Made by a program: the position numbers and the translations under genes. The notes beneath the pieces are model-generated. The model was given only the letters and a program-made list of their open reading frames with translations, was not told the DNA's origin and did not search any database. Positions 1 through 8,542 of a stretch of DNA of 64,000 nt are shown here, piece after piece. The DNA is taken from contig NZ_CP133888.1 in the NCBI RefSeq assembly GCF_041228405.1, forward strand, positions 806,001 through 870,000. Reading direction: 5' to 3'. Each line of letters starts with the position of its first letter. Positions within the stretch are counted from its first letter, which is position 1. This stretch comes from Salinilacustrithrix flava (GTDB taxonomy: Bacteria; Actinomycetota; Acidimicrobiia; Acidimicrobiales; Salinilacustritrichaceae).

Positions 1-1
1 C

Positions 2-106
2 TACGGCACCTTCGCCACCCCGCTCGACGACCTGCTCCGCGACAGCGACCGTGCGCTGCTCGACGCCAAGTCGAACGGCCGCAACCGCTACGTCGTGCGC
101 GCCTGA
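2..106 (+). CDS. GGDEF-type diguanylate cyclase, C-terminal end only
   Basis: The reading frame enters from the left edge and ends at TGA 104-106. The visible 34 residues contain DSDRALLDAKSNGRNRYVV, matching the last helix and strand of GGDEF domains (usual form AD.ALY.AK..GRN). Such domains make cyclic di-GMP from two GTP. The active-site GGDEF motif lies outside the window, so catalytic competence cannot be judged. No gene follows closely in the same direction; about 165 bases without a clear gene separate it from the next small ORF. Confidence 0.72.
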   Translation, partial: YGTFATPLDDLLRDSDRALLDAKSNGRNRYVVRA

Positions 107-272
107 CCACCCGGCGCGACATCGGGCACACCCGGCATTCCGCCCGGATCGTCGCGCTCGTACCGGCCACGGGATGCGCTGCGCGCGGTGCGTGACCACC
201 GGTGGGACGGCGATGGGACAGCGTCATCACATGCTGACGGCGTCCCAGTCCCGAGCCCGAGGAGTGCCGGAC

Positions 273-434
273 GTGTACGAGCACAGCGCCGCTGAACGAA
301 CCCGATCACTTCTGCTCCAGGTCATCTTGGTGGGCCTGCTGGTCCTCGGCGCTCTGGCGGTCTTCGACGCCGTGTCCTCGGCGACGGAGCCGGTGTCCGA
401 GGGGATGGAGCGCCAGCCCGAGCGCCACCCCTGA
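273..434 (+). CDS. small single-pass membrane protein, 53 aa
   Basis: The frame is open from further upstream, but GTG 273 is preferred because GAGGAG at 259-264 is 8 nt before it. The peptide has a charged N-terminus (YEHSAAERTRS), one hydrophobic segment of about 20 residues (roughly residues 14-33) and a short polar tail rich in Glu and Arg. No family is recognised. It ends 15 bases before the stop codon of the convergent regulator. Its short length keeps confidence moderate; ATG 231 and ATG 213 are alternative starts in the same frame. Confidence 0.45.
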   Translation: MYEHSAAERTRSLLLQVILVGLLVLGALAVFDAVSSATEPVSEGMERQPERHP

Positions 435-449
435 GCGTCCCCCCGGGGA

Positions 450-3077
450 TCAGCGCAGCTCGACGTCGTGATCGGCGGCACGACGTCGCAGCGCCCTCGC
501 CCGCCCGACCCGCTCGTCACCCTCGGCGAGGTGCACGGCGCGCTCCCAGAGATCGCGGGCGTCGGGTTGCAGCCCGACCGCCAGCTCGAGCTCGTCGAGG
601 GCAGCACCCACCGCACCGCGGGCGGTCAGGATCTCGGCTCGCCGCACGTGCACGGCGACGCATCGCTGCACCAGCCGGTGCCGCTCGCGCAGCGCCCAGT
701 CCTCGTAGGGCCAGGCCGGCAGCGGTTCGCCCTGCCATGCAGCGAGCGCCTCCGCGGCGGGCGCGAGGGCCTCGTCCGCCGGGGCCCGCAGCGCCTGGTC
801 CACCAGCCGGTCGAAGCGGTGGGCGTCGACCTCCACCCCGGCGGCGAGCACCAGGCGATCTCCGGCGCGCTCGATCACGGGCCCGGTCGCAGCCCGCAGG
901 CGAGCGAGCACGTTGCGCAGCCGAGCTCGCGACCGGGTCGGTTCGACCTCGGGCCACAGGACCTCCAGCACCCGCTCGACCGGCACGGCCCCCTCCGTGG
1001 CGACGAGCGCGAGCACCGCTGCCGGTCGCCCGTCCGGCGGCACCAGCTGCTGCGCCCCGCGCTGCACCACGGTGGGGCCGAGCACCCGCACGAGGGCGGC
1101 GACGGGGACCGGTGCGGAGCGGGCCGGCGGCAGGAACCCGGCCAGGTGCTCGGGCGCGTCCACGCCCAGCAACGCCATGACGCGGTCTCGCACCACCTCG
1201 ACGGCCCGTGGGGTGAGCTGCAGCAGGGCGGCGATCTCCTCGGCGTCGGCGCCCTCCGCGAGCGCGAGGGCGACCCGCAGGTCCTCGACGGAGAGCGCCG
1301 ACGTGGAGGGCACGGGGTCGGGCACCGGGATCCCGTGCGCTCGCTGCAGCCGGTGCACCTGATCGACGGCGCCGAGCAGACCGGCGGACCTCGCGTCGGA
1401 GACCAGCCGCTCGGCGACGGCTGCGGCCGCGCCGTGGCGCCCCTCGTCCAGCAGCCGCCGGAGGTGGTGCAGGTCCGAGCGCCACCGCAGCGTCGGGTAG
1501 GGCTCGAGGAGTCGGCGGGCCTCGGTGAAGTGGGCGTCGTGGTCGCCGGCCGGTGCGAGCATCCCCCGGCACCATGCGACCTGGCCCTGCTCGCGAGTCG
1601 AGTCGGCGCGCGCCGCCCAGCCCACGAGATCGTCGAGGACCGCTTCGGCGTCGGCGCGGCGACCGGTGCGCACGTACGCCTCCACCAGGTTGTGGCGCCA
1701 GGCGACCTCGGCCGGTGCCACGGCGTCGCCGAAGCACGCCTGCACCGGTTCGAGCAGCTCGACCGCCCGCTGGGGGTCGTCGGCCAGCAGCTCGGCGACC
1801 GCCAGCGCCGACACCGCCCCGACCTGCGCCGAGCCCCGGGGGACCGAGCCCGCGGGGACGAGCGTGGCGACGTGGCGACGGCACTCCTCGAGGTGCCCGC
1901 GCATGGCTTCCACGTGCGCGACCTCCACGGTCGCGAGGCGCTCGTCGCTGGACCAGCCGCAGGATCGTGCGAGCTGGATCGCACGCGACCCGTGGGTCAG
2001 CGCCAGCTCGAGCCGGCCCCGACGCCGGGAGAGCCAGGCGGAGGTGGCGAGGGGCTGGGCGAGCAGCACGAAGCGGCGACGGGCGTCCAGCACGCCGATG
2101 ACGCGATCCAGCAGCGAGCGGGCCTCCTCGAGGTGGTCCTGCCAGCCGAGCACGCGAGCGGCGGCAGTGAGGAGGTGCACGGCATCCGGGTCGATGCCCC
2201 CGGCCCCGAGCCGGGCGAGCGGACGCTCGATGCTGCAGCGCAGTGCCTCCGGATCGCCACCGCAGCCCACCGCCGCCGTGGCCACCGCGAGCGCGTGCAG
2301 GTCACGGGTCGCCCGCGCCGGCGGGGTGGGGTCGACGGTGGCGAGCAGCGCGGCGGCCGCGTCGAGCACGTCGTCGGAGCCGTCGCCGCCCGAGCTCGCC
2401 TCGAGCAGGAGCAACCGCACCGCGGCGAGCGGCTCGCTCGACTCCAGCACGGAAAGGGCGTGTCGTGTCGCGGCGCGGCGTTCGCGCACGCTCCCCGTGC
2501 GGTGGGCGAGCCGGGCGGCGACCTCGGCTGCGTGCGGATCGGGGCCGGCGAGGGCGATCGCTCGACGGCACCGGTCCGGCCGGCCGCCCTCGAGCCACCG
2601 GCCGGCGGCCGCGGCCCAGTCCCCGGCGACCTCGGACGCAGCGGCAGCGTCGAGCATCCCGCCGAGCCGTGCGGCATCGTGGGCCCGCCGGCGGGCATCC
2701 TCGATCGGACCCGCCTCGTGCCGCACCGGCTCGACGCGGTCGTCCGTGCCCACGGCCCGGACCCCAGCAGGCTCGAGGGCCAGCGCGTGGGACAGGGCGG
2801 CGGCGCTGCTCAGGTCGAACCGGTGCGCGTCGTGGACCAGCAGGGTCCACGACCGCTCCTCCCCCATCCGGGCCAGCAGGCTGCACAGGTCGCCGGCGAG
2901 ACCGAGGTGGTCGCCCACCGGACGACCGGTCGTGGCGGCTTCGAGGGCCGCCGGGACGACGAGGTGCGTCCGCGCGGCGCGACAGGAGGCCAGGATCGCG
3001 GCGAGGCCGCTCCAGGCCACGGGTTCGTCCCCCGGCCAGACCTCGACCACGTGCCCATCACTGGTGGCCCCGTCCAC
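450..3077 (-). CDS. large transcriptional regulator with LuxR-type HTH and C-terminal BTAD domain
   Basis: This 875-residue protein begins with the remains of an STAND/AAA-type ATPase (LLVHDAHRFDLSSAAALSHA near residues 78-98 looks like a Walker B/sensor region). No P-loop precedes it, so the N-terminus is short for the family. Residues about 130-590 are Ala/Arg-rich helices resembling TPR repeats. A LuxR-like HTH (EEIAALLQLTPRAVEVVRDR) lies near residues 605-650. An OmpR-like winged helix (LVRVLGPTVV onward) and a BTAD/SARP-type helical domain (about 735 to the end) follow. GTG 3077 has GGAGG upstream and TACCTT as a possible -10. The protein is probably a pathway-specific or stress activator; its targets are unknown. 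Confidence 0.8.
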   Translation of the reverse strand: MDGATSDGHVVEVWPGDEPVAWSGLAAILASCRAARTHLVVPAALEAATTGRPVGDHLGLAGDLCSLLARMGEERSWTLLVHDAHRFDLSSAAALSHALALEPAGVRAVGTDDRVEPVRHEAGPIEDARRRAHDAARLGGMLDAAAASEVAGDWAAAAGRWLEGGRPDRCRRAIALAGPDPHAAEVAARLAHRTGSVRERRAATRHALSVLESSEPLAAVRLLLLEASSGGDGSDDVLDAAAALLATVDPTPPARATRDLHALAVATAAVGCGGDPEALRCSIERPLARLGAGGIDPDAVHLLTAAARVLGWQDHLEEARSLLDRVIGVLDARRRFVLLAQPLATSAWLSRRRGRLELALTHGSRAIQLARSCGWSSDERLATVEVAHVEAMRGHLEECRRHVATLVPAGSVPRGSAQVGAVSALAVAELLADDPQRAVELLEPVQACFGDAVAPAEVAWRHNLVEAYVRTGRRADAEAVLDDLVGWAARADSTREQGQVAWCRGMLAPAGDHDAHFTEARRLLEPYPTLRWRSDLHHLRRLLDEGRHGAAAAVAERLVSDARSAGLLGAVDQVHRLQRAHGIPVPDPVPSTSALSVEDLRVALALAEGADAEEIAALLQLTPRAVEVVRDRVMALLGVDAPEHLAGFLPPARSAPVPVAALVRVLGPTVVQRGAQQLVPPDGRPAAVLALVATEGAVPVERVLEVLWPEVEPTRSRARLRNVLARLRAATGPVIERAGDRLVLAAGVEVDAHRFDRLVDQALRAPADEALAPAAEALAAWQGEPLPAWPYEDWALRERHRLVQRCVAVHVRRAEILTARGAVGAALDELELAVGLQPDARDLWERAVHLAEGDERVGRARALRRRAADHDVELR

Positions 3078-3146
3078 CGCCCCTCCCTCGATCCCCAGCT
3101 CCTCGCGACAAGGTAGACCGGCGTGCCGGCGGGGTGAGGGCCGGAG

Positions 3147-3413
3147 CTACATGCCGTAGCCGGTGAGGGTGTGGACGGCGCTGCGGATGACGGCGGCCAC
3201 GGTGGGGTGGTCGGACTCGAAGCGCACGGCGGACTCCTCGAGCTGCTCGGCCAGACCCTCGCGGTCAGCCTCGCCCGCACCGAGGTCCGTGCGGACCCGC
3301 TCGACGAGCACACGGAGCTCGTCGCGCTCGGCCTCGTCGATCTGGCCGTCGGCCCGGGCCTCGGCGATCTTGGCCTCGAGCTGGTCGAGGTGGGTGCGGA
3401 GCTCGTCGTCCAT
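3147..3413 (-). CDS. DUF4404 family protein, 88 aa
   Basis: The sequence is almost wholly helical and acidic: a first helix pair (MDDELRTHLDQLEAKI, DEAERDELRVLVERVRTDL), then AEQLEESAVRFESDHPTVAA and a short hydrophobic C-terminus ending GYGM. That layout (LR.HL..L, ERFE..HP....I..I...L...G) is characteristic of the DUF4404 family, whose function is not established. It lies 32 bases after the MFS stop on the same strand, so it is probably the last gene of the engB-MFS operon. Start ATG 3413 is the only good one. Confidence 0.75.
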   Translation of the reverse strand: MDDELRTHLDQLEAKIAEARADGQIDEAERDELRVLVERVRTDLGAGEADREGLAEQLEESAVRFESDHPTVAAVIRSAVHTLTGYGM

Positions 3414-3445
3414 CGGCCCAGACACTACCGCCCCCGCCCGGGAGG

Positions 3446-4705
3446 TCAGCCCTGCACAGGCCGCTGGGTGTCGAGCTCGGCCCGGGCTGCCTGGGTGCTG
3501 CCGGCCCGGGACAGCAGGACGGTGCCCAGGGCGCACAGCACGGCCCCCACCAGGTACGACAGGCGGTAGCTCGCCGCGTCGTGCAGGGCACCGAGGAGGA
3601 ACGGCCCGAGCGCGACGCCGGCGACGACGATGAGCTGGTTGAGCGCGAAGATCCGGGCGTAGTCGCGCGCCCCCATGGCGTCGGCGAAGAGCAGGGGCTG
3701 GAGCATGAGGATGTTGCCGATCGTGGCGCCGAAGAGGACCGCGCACAGGACGAGCAGCAGGCCGCTCTCGACCTGGGACAGCAGGGCGAGGGCGAGGGCC
3801 TGGGTGGCGGCGAACCCGACGGCGAGGCGCACGAGCGGCTGCTTGTCGGCGACGACGCCGCCGATGAGGCGCGCCACGACGCTGGCGATCGTGAGCCCGG
3901 CGATGAGCTGCCCGCCGGTGCCGTCGCCCGCCCGCTCGTTGCCGAGCTTGACCAGGTGGGTGATCCCCCCGACCTGCATGCCGAGCACCAGCACGTAGCC
4001 GGCGGTGACCATGGTGAAGAACCGGGACCGCACCGCGATCTCGTAGGCGACCCCCATGGCGACCGAACCGGCCACCGCGCCGGAGGCGAGCACCCCCCGG
4101 TGCTCGGGCGTCGGCCACAGCAGCGGCACGACCGGCAGGGTGCAGGCGGCCCACACGACGACCAGCCACGGCGTGGCCAGCTCGAGGCCGTCGCGCCGGA
4201 TCCACCAGGCGACGAGCTGGGTGAAGGTGAGGCCGCCGACGGACAGCCCGGTTGACGCGATGGCCAACGCCACCGATCGCCTGGTCTCGAACCAGCGGGT
4301 GACGACCGTCGTCGCCGGCACCAGACCGGCGGCGCTGAAGCCCACACCCAGCAGGACGTTGACGGCGTAGAGCTGCCAGAGCTCCTCCACCCGGCCGAGG
4401 AGCACCACCGCCACCCAGGAGGTGACCAGCCCGCCGAGCACCACGACGCGCACGTCCCGGTCGGTGATGAGCTTGCCGACCCGCGGTCCGACCAGCCCGC
4501 CCACCACGAACACGAGGGATTGGCCGAGCGACGCCGCGCCGGTCGAGAAGCCGCGCTCGTCGGTGAGGGCGTCGAGGTAGACGGCCTGGCCGTAGAAGAT
4601 GAACCCCGAGTTGGCCATGAGGAGCACGAAGGCAGCGCCGACGACGATCCAGCCCGGGAAGAACCGGGCGTCGGCCCGCGGCGCGCGCTCGCTGGTGCTC
4701 GTCAC
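3446..4705 (-). CDS. MFS transporter, 12 predicted membrane segments
   Basis: The 419-residue product is hydrophobic throughout, with about 12 segments beginning at FFPGWIVVGAAFVLLMAN. The MFS loop between TM2 and TM3 is visible as GPRVGKLITDRDVRVVV. The charged RWFETRRSVALAIASTG stretch and the ADKQPLVR loop are typical of the oxalate/formate-antiporter and monocarboxylate-type MFS group. The GTG start overlaps the engB stop as GTGA (4702-4705), so it is translationally coupled to engB. The substrate cannot be told from sequence; a carboxylate is the best family-level guess. Confidence 0.8.
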   Translation of the reverse strand: MTSTSERAPRADARFFPGWIVVGAAFVLLMANSGFIFYGQAVYLDALTDERGFSTGAASLGQSLVFVVGGLVGPRVGKLITDRDVRVVVLGGLVTSWVAVVLLGRVEELWQLYAVNVLLGVGFSAAGLVPATTVVTRWFETRRSVALAIASTGLSVGGLTFTQLVAWWIRRDGLELATPWLVVVWAACTLPVVPLLWPTPEHRGVLASGAVAGSVAMGVAYEIAVRSRFFTMVTAGYVLVLGMQVGGITHLVKLGNERAGDGTGGQLIAGLTIASVVARLIGGVVADKQPLVRLAVGFAATQALALALLSQVESGLLLVLCAVLFGATIGNILMLQPLLFADAMGARDYARIFALNQLIVVAGVALGPFLLGALHDAASYRLSYLVGAVLCALGTVLLSRAGSTQAARAELDTQRPVQG

Positions 4706-5298
4706 GACGCCAACCAGCCCCGGATCCGATCGCGGAGGACGTCGACGTTCACGCCGTTGTGCGCCGACACCCAGAGCACGTCGCCCTTCTCGACCCCGCA
4801 TCCCTCGGCCAGGTCCCGCTTGCGGCGCTCCCGCGCCTTGGACTTCACCTTGTCGTGCTTGGTGGCGATGACGGTGTGGGGCACGTCGTGGTGGCGGAGC
4901 CACTCCAGCAGCTGCACGTCCAGCTTGGTGGGGCCGATCTCCCCGTCGACGAGGACGCCCACCATGCGCAGCTCCTCCCGTCCGAGCAGGTAGCCCTCGA
5001 TCATCGGCTGGAAGCCCCGGCGCACCGACTTCGGCGTCTTGGCGTAGCCGTAGCCGGGGCAGTCCACGAAGGTGCCCTCGGCCGAGTCGTGCGGCTCCAG
5101 CTCGAAGCAGTTCAGCAGCTGGGTGCGGCCCGGGGTCTTCGACGTCTTGGCCAGGTCCCGGCGGTTGGCGAGCGCGTTGAGCAGCGACGACTTGCCCACG
5201 TTGGACCGACCCACGACGGTGACCTCGGCCGTGGTCGGCGGGAGGGTGTCGAGGCGGTCGGCGGACGTCACGAACCGAAGCGCCAGGGGCTTGCTCAC
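4702..5298 (-). CDS. engB: ribosome-assembly GTPase EngB/YsxC
   Basis: The 198-residue protein has all GTPase motifs in order: G1 GRSNVGKSS (residues 30-38), the switch region KTSKTPGRTQ with the conserved Thr, G3 DCPGYG (79-84), G4 TKHD (146-149) and G5 VSAHNG. TPGRTQLLNCF and GYGYAK are hallmarks of the YihA/YsxC/EngB family, which helps assemble the 50S subunit in the cytoplasm. Length is normal. The GTG start at 5298 begins MSKPLALRFV. The gene is divergent from the DUF4214/M15 gene, with only 45 bp between the two starts. Confidence 0.93.
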   Translation of the reverse strand: MSKPLALRFVTSADRLDTLPPTTAEVTVVGRSNVGKSSLLNALANRRDLAKTSKTPGRTQLLNCFELEPHDSAEGTFVDCPGYGYAKTPKSVRRGFQPMIEGYLLGREELRMVGVLVDGEIGPTKLDVQLLEWLRHHDVPHTVIATKHDKVKSKARERRKRDLAEGCGVEKGDVLWVSAHNGVNVDVLRDRIRGWLAS

Positions 5299-5343
5299 CG
5301 TCGCAGGCTGCCACAGCCCGTCGGCGCACCACGGGGTCCTGCG

Positions 5344-6690
5344 ATGCGCGAGGCTGGCGTCGTGCCGCTCCCCCGACCTCGGTCCCGGGTGCGGCGGGGG
5401 CTGGGGGCCTTCGTCGTCGCCGTCGTGCTGGGTACCACCGCCGGCGCCCTGCCCGTCGCCGCCGAGGACGCACCCACCGACCCGGGCTCGCTCGGCCCGG
5501 GGCCCACCCACGCCTACGTGCAACGGGTGCACGAGCTGTTCCTCGGGCGGCCGGCCACCGGAGCCGAGGCCACCGAGCTCGCCCACGTCGTGCACGTCGC
5601 CGGCCCTGCTGCCCTGACCGGGCGGCTCGCCCTGTCACCCGAGTGGGCGGGGGTGCGCATCGACGACCTCTACCGCGACGTGCTGGGGCGGGCACCCGAG
5701 CCGGGCGGGCAGGCCTACTGGCTCGACCAGCTCCGGCGCGGCCGCACCCTCGAGGCCGTGGCCGCCGGCTTCTACGGATCCGACGAGTACTACGGCGTCG
5801 TCGGCGGGCGCGACGGCGACTACGTCGACTCGCTGTACGCCCGGCTGCTCGAGCGCGCCCCCGATCCGGGTGGCCGGCAGCAGTGGCTGGACCAGCTGCG
5901 CGCCGGGCTGAGCCGCACGAGCGTCGCCGACGCCTTCTACGGGTCGGTCGAGTCCCGCCGCCAGCGCGTCGACGCCCTGTACGACGAGATCCTCGGTCGT
6001 GCCCCCGACCCCGCCGGTCGGTCGTTCTGGGTCGAGCGCCTGCCCGCCCTCGGTGACGTCGCCCTCGCCTCCCACCTGGCGGCCAGCGACGAGCTGCACC
6101 GCCGGGCGACCGGGCTCGGTCTGCCGGATGTGCGCGTCGAGGCCGTGGGGCCGGGCACGCCGTACCCGCTCACCGCCTCGTGGCGGCCCGGGTGCCCGGT
6201 GGGCCCCGCCGACCTGCGCGCCGTCACGTTCCCGCACTTCCGACCCGACGGCAGCATCGGGCGCGGCGTCCTCATCGTGCACCGCGACGTCGTGCCCGAC
6301 GTCGCCGTGCTGGTGCGCGCCGCGCACGGCAGCCGGTTCCCGATCACCCAGGCCCACCCGGTGGACGAGTTCGGCGGTGACGACGACGCATCGATGGCCG
6401 CCGACAACACCTCCGCATTCAACTGCCGGGCCGTGGCCGGCACGACCACGTGGTCCCAGCACGCGTACGGCCGGGCGATCGACGTCAACCCGGTGCGGAA
6501 CCCCTCCGTGCGGGGTGACCGGATCGATCCGCCCTCCGGCGGCGCCTACCTCGACCGCACCGACGTCCGGCCGGGGATGCTCGTCGAGGGCAGCGCCGTC
6601 ATCGACGCCGCCGACCGGCTGGGCTGGGGGTGGGGCGGACGCTGGGCGTCGGGCGCCGACCACCAGCACGTGTCACGGAACGGTCGCTGA
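5344..6690 (+). CDS. secreted protein with three DUF4214 repeats and an M15-type peptidase domain
   Basis: The 448-residue product starts with an Arg-rich signal peptide (about residues 1-40, ending near PVAAEDAP). Three copies of the DUF4214 unit follow (YVQRVHELFLGRPATGAE; VLGRAPEPGGQAYWLDQL; LLERAPDPGGRQQWLDQL; LGRAPDPAGRSFWVERL). The C-terminal third has the M15 D-Ala-D-Ala carboxypeptidase signature SQHAYGRAIDVNP (Hx6D with G) and a final GADHQHVS corresponding to the zinc-ligand DxxH region. It probably trims peptidoglycan while DUF4214 attaches it to a cell-surface polymer; the latter is inference. GTG 5362 is an alternative start. Confidence 0.82.
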   Translation: MREAGVVPLPRPRSRVRRGLGAFVVAVVLGTTAGALPVAAEDAPTDPGSLGPGPTHAYVQRVHELFLGRPATGAEATELAHVVHVAGPAALTGRLALSPEWAGVRIDDLYRDVLGRAPEPGGQAYWLDQLRRGRTLEAVAAGFYGSDEYYGVVGGRDGDYVDSLYARLLERAPDPGGRQQWLDQLRAGLSRTSVADAFYGSVESRRQRVDALYDEILGRAPDPAGRSFWVERLPALGDVALASHLAASDELHRRATGLGLPDVRVEAVGPGTPYPLTASWRPGCPVGPADLRAVTFPHFRPDGSIGRGVLIVHRDVVPDVAVLVRAAHGSRFPITQAHPVDEFGGDDDASMAADNTSAFNCRAVAGTTTWSQHAYGRAIDVNPVRNPSVRGDRIDPPSGGAYLDRTDVRPGMLVEGSAVIDAADRLGWGWGGRWASGADHQHVSRNGR

Positions 6691-6754
6691 ACCGCCGCCA
6701 CGAGGTCACCGCCTTGTGGGACACTGGGACGAGAACACCAAGGGGAGGTGTGGG

Positions 6755-7186
6755 GTGCTGGTCGACCAGATCCTGGAAGCCAAGGGAAGAGCAGTCGCGA
6801 CGGTCGCCCCGGACGCGACGGTCGCCGAGGCCGTCGCCGAGCTGGCGACGCACAACGTTGGGGCGCTCGTCGTCTCCAGCGACGGACGCTCCGTGGAGGG
6901 GATCCTGTCCGAGCGCGACGTCGTCCGCGGCCTCAGCGAGGGGGCCGAGGTGCTGCAGCGCCGGGTGCGGGATCTCATGGCCACCGACGTGTCGACCTGC
7001 ACCGGCCGCTCCGGGGTGGAGGAGCTCATGACCACGATGACGACCGGTCGGTTCCGCCACCTGCCCGTGGTCGCCGACGGCGAGCTCTGCGGCATCATCA
7101 GCATCGGCGACGTGGTCAAGGCCCGCATCGACGAGCTGGCCACCGAGGCCCAGCAGCTGGTGGGCTACATCCGCGACGGCCGCTGA
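6755..7186 (+). CDS. CBS-domain pair protein, 143 aa
   Basis: The protein consists of two CBS domains and nothing else: VATVAPDATVAEAVAELATH...GILSERDVVRGL, then LMATDVSTCTGRSGVEELMTTM...GIISIGDVVKARI. Such pairs form a Bateman module that binds adenosyl ligands and usually regulates a partner. GTG 6755 has AGGGGAGG at 6741-6748 as ribosome binding site. The gene stands alone between the M15 gene and the serine hydrolase. No catalytic partner is fused, so it may act as a free ligand sensor. Confidence 0.88.
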   Translation: MLVDQILEAKGRAVATVAPDATVAEAVAELATHNVGALVVSSDGRSVEGILSERDVVRGLSEGAEVLQRRVRDLMATDVSTCTGRSGVEELMTTMTTGRFRHLPVVADGELCGIISIGDVVKARIDELATEAQQLVGYIRDGR

Positions 7187-7223
7187 CACCGCGCGGTAGG
7201 CCGCCGGCAGCCACACTTCGGGT

Positions 7224-8312
7224 GTGAGCCTGCTCGACGACGTCGCCGACCGACCCCTCGTCCCGCTGCCGCGCCAGCCCGAGGGCGTGCCGTGGCCGAC
7301 CGAGGAGTGGCCGGCCGGGGACGATCCGACCGACGGCCGGCTGGCCCCGCTGCTCGACTCGGTCATGGATCCCGACAGCGGTCACGGCCGCACCCGCGCC
7401 GTCGTGGTGGTGCAGGGCGGCCGGCTGGTGGCCGAGCGCTACGGGGACCGGACCGACGCCTGGGGCGAGGTCACCGGCGATCCGGTGGACGCCACCACGC
7501 CGCTGCTCTCGTGGTCCATGGCCAAGTCGATGCTGCACGCGGTCGTGGGGATGCTCGTCGATGAGGGGCGACTGCACCCCGACGAGCCCGCGCCGGTGCC
7601 GCAGTGGGGCGAGGGCGATCCCCGCGCGGCGATCACCCTCGAGCACCTGCTCGCCATGCGCGACGGCCTCGACTTCGCCGAGGACTACGCGCCCGACGAC
7701 GAGGCCGGCGCGGTCTCCCACGTCATCGAGATGCTCTTCGGCTCCGGCGCGTCCGACGTGGCCGGCTTCGCGGCGTCGCGACCGCTCGCCCACGATCCGG
7801 GCACCGTCTTCAACTACTCGTCGGGCACCAGCAACATCGTCTCGGGCATCGTGGCCCGCACCCTCGGGGGCGAGGCGCCGTCCCGGCGCCTCCTCCACGA
7901 GCGGCTCTTCGACCCGATCGGCATGCGCAGCGCCGACCCCCGCTTCGACGAGGCCGGCACGTGGGTGGCGTCGTCCTATCTCTGGGCCACAGCGCGCGAC
8001 ATGGCCCGCTTCGGGTACCTCTACCTGCGCGACGGCGTGTGGGACGGCGCCCGGCTGCTTCCCGAGGGATGGGTCGACCACGGGCGCCGGCCCCGTTCGA
8101 TCGACCCGGTGGACGGCCGCCTCTACGGCGCCCAGTGGTGGGTGGTCGGCGACGACCTCGGCACGTTCTGGGCCAACGGCTACGAGGGGCAGTCGATCCT
8201 GGTGTGCCCGGGCCTGGACCTCGTGGTCGTGCGGCTCGGCAAGTCCACCGCCGAGTGCTACCCCGCCCTCATCGCCTGGCGGGCCGCGGTCGTCGACGCG
8301 TTCCGCCCCTGA
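7224..8312 (+). CDS. serine hydrolase of the class C beta-lactamase / penicillin-binding family
   Basis: The 362-residue protein shows the catalytic SxxK tetrad as SMAK (Ser98, Lys101) within PLLSWSMAKSMLHAVVGML, and the second motif as FNYSSGTSN (Tyr198), followed by SRRLLHERLFDPIGMRSA, typical of esterase-type members. No signal peptide is visible, suggesting a cytoplasmic esterase or amidase rather than a cell-wall enzyme. The GTG start follows a 37-bp gap after the CBS gene. Members of this family hydrolyse small esters and amides; the substrate is unknown here. Confidence 0.85.
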   Translation: MSLLDDVADRPLVPLPRQPEGVPWPTEEWPAGDDPTDGRLAPLLDSVMDPDSGHGRTRAVVVVQGGRLVAERYGDRTDAWGEVTGDPVDATTPLLSWSMAKSMLHAVVGMLVDEGRLHPDEPAPVPQWGEGDPRAAITLEHLLAMRDGLDFAEDYAPDDEAGAVSHVIEMLFGSGASDVAGFAASRPLAHDPGTVFNYSSGTSNIVSGIVARTLGGEAPSRRLLHERLFDPIGMRSADPRFDEAGTWVASSYLWATARDMARFGYLYLRDGVWDGARLLPEGWVDHGRRPRSIDPVDGRLYGAQWWVVGDDLGTFWANGYEGQSILVCPGLDLVVVRLGKSTAECYPALIAWRAAVVDAFRP

Positions 8313-8332
8313 GCACCCCGGGCGCACCCGGT

Positions 8333-8542
8333 TCAGGGGCGCAGGACCGACCCGTCCGGTCCGAGGCACCCCGCCGGCGGGGTCGTCTCGTCGGGTCCAC
8401 CGGGCGGGCAGGCGCCGAGGGTGTCCGACGTCTGCGCGGGGCCGTCCGTGACGCCGGGGTCGATGCCCGGGTCCTGGTCGGACTCGCACGCCCCGAGGGC
8501 GAGGACCAGCGCGACGGCGAGGGCCGCCACCCGGTGCCTCAC
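8333..8542 (-). CDS. small lipoprotein, 69 aa
   Basis: The 69-residue product has a signal sequence RHRVAALAVALVLALGAC with a lipobox (LGAC) placing the lipidated Cys at about residue 19. A Pro/Gly/Asp-rich mature part contains two further Cys residues that could form a disulfide. GTG 8542 overlaps the stop of the upstream esterase as GTGA, so it is co-translated. No domain is recognised. It ends 20 bp from the stop of the convergent serine hydrolase. Confidence 0.65.
   Translation of the reverse strand: MRHRVAALAVALVLALGACESDQDPGIDPGVTDGPAQTSDTLGACPPGGPDETTPPAGCLGPDGSVLRP

Noticed and set aside
468..3116. 882-codon open frame on the plus strand opposite the LuxR-BTAD regulator
   Set aside because: The minus-strand frame has recognisable HTH and BTAD domains; the plus-strand frame is low-complexity and is a by-product of GC-rich codons.
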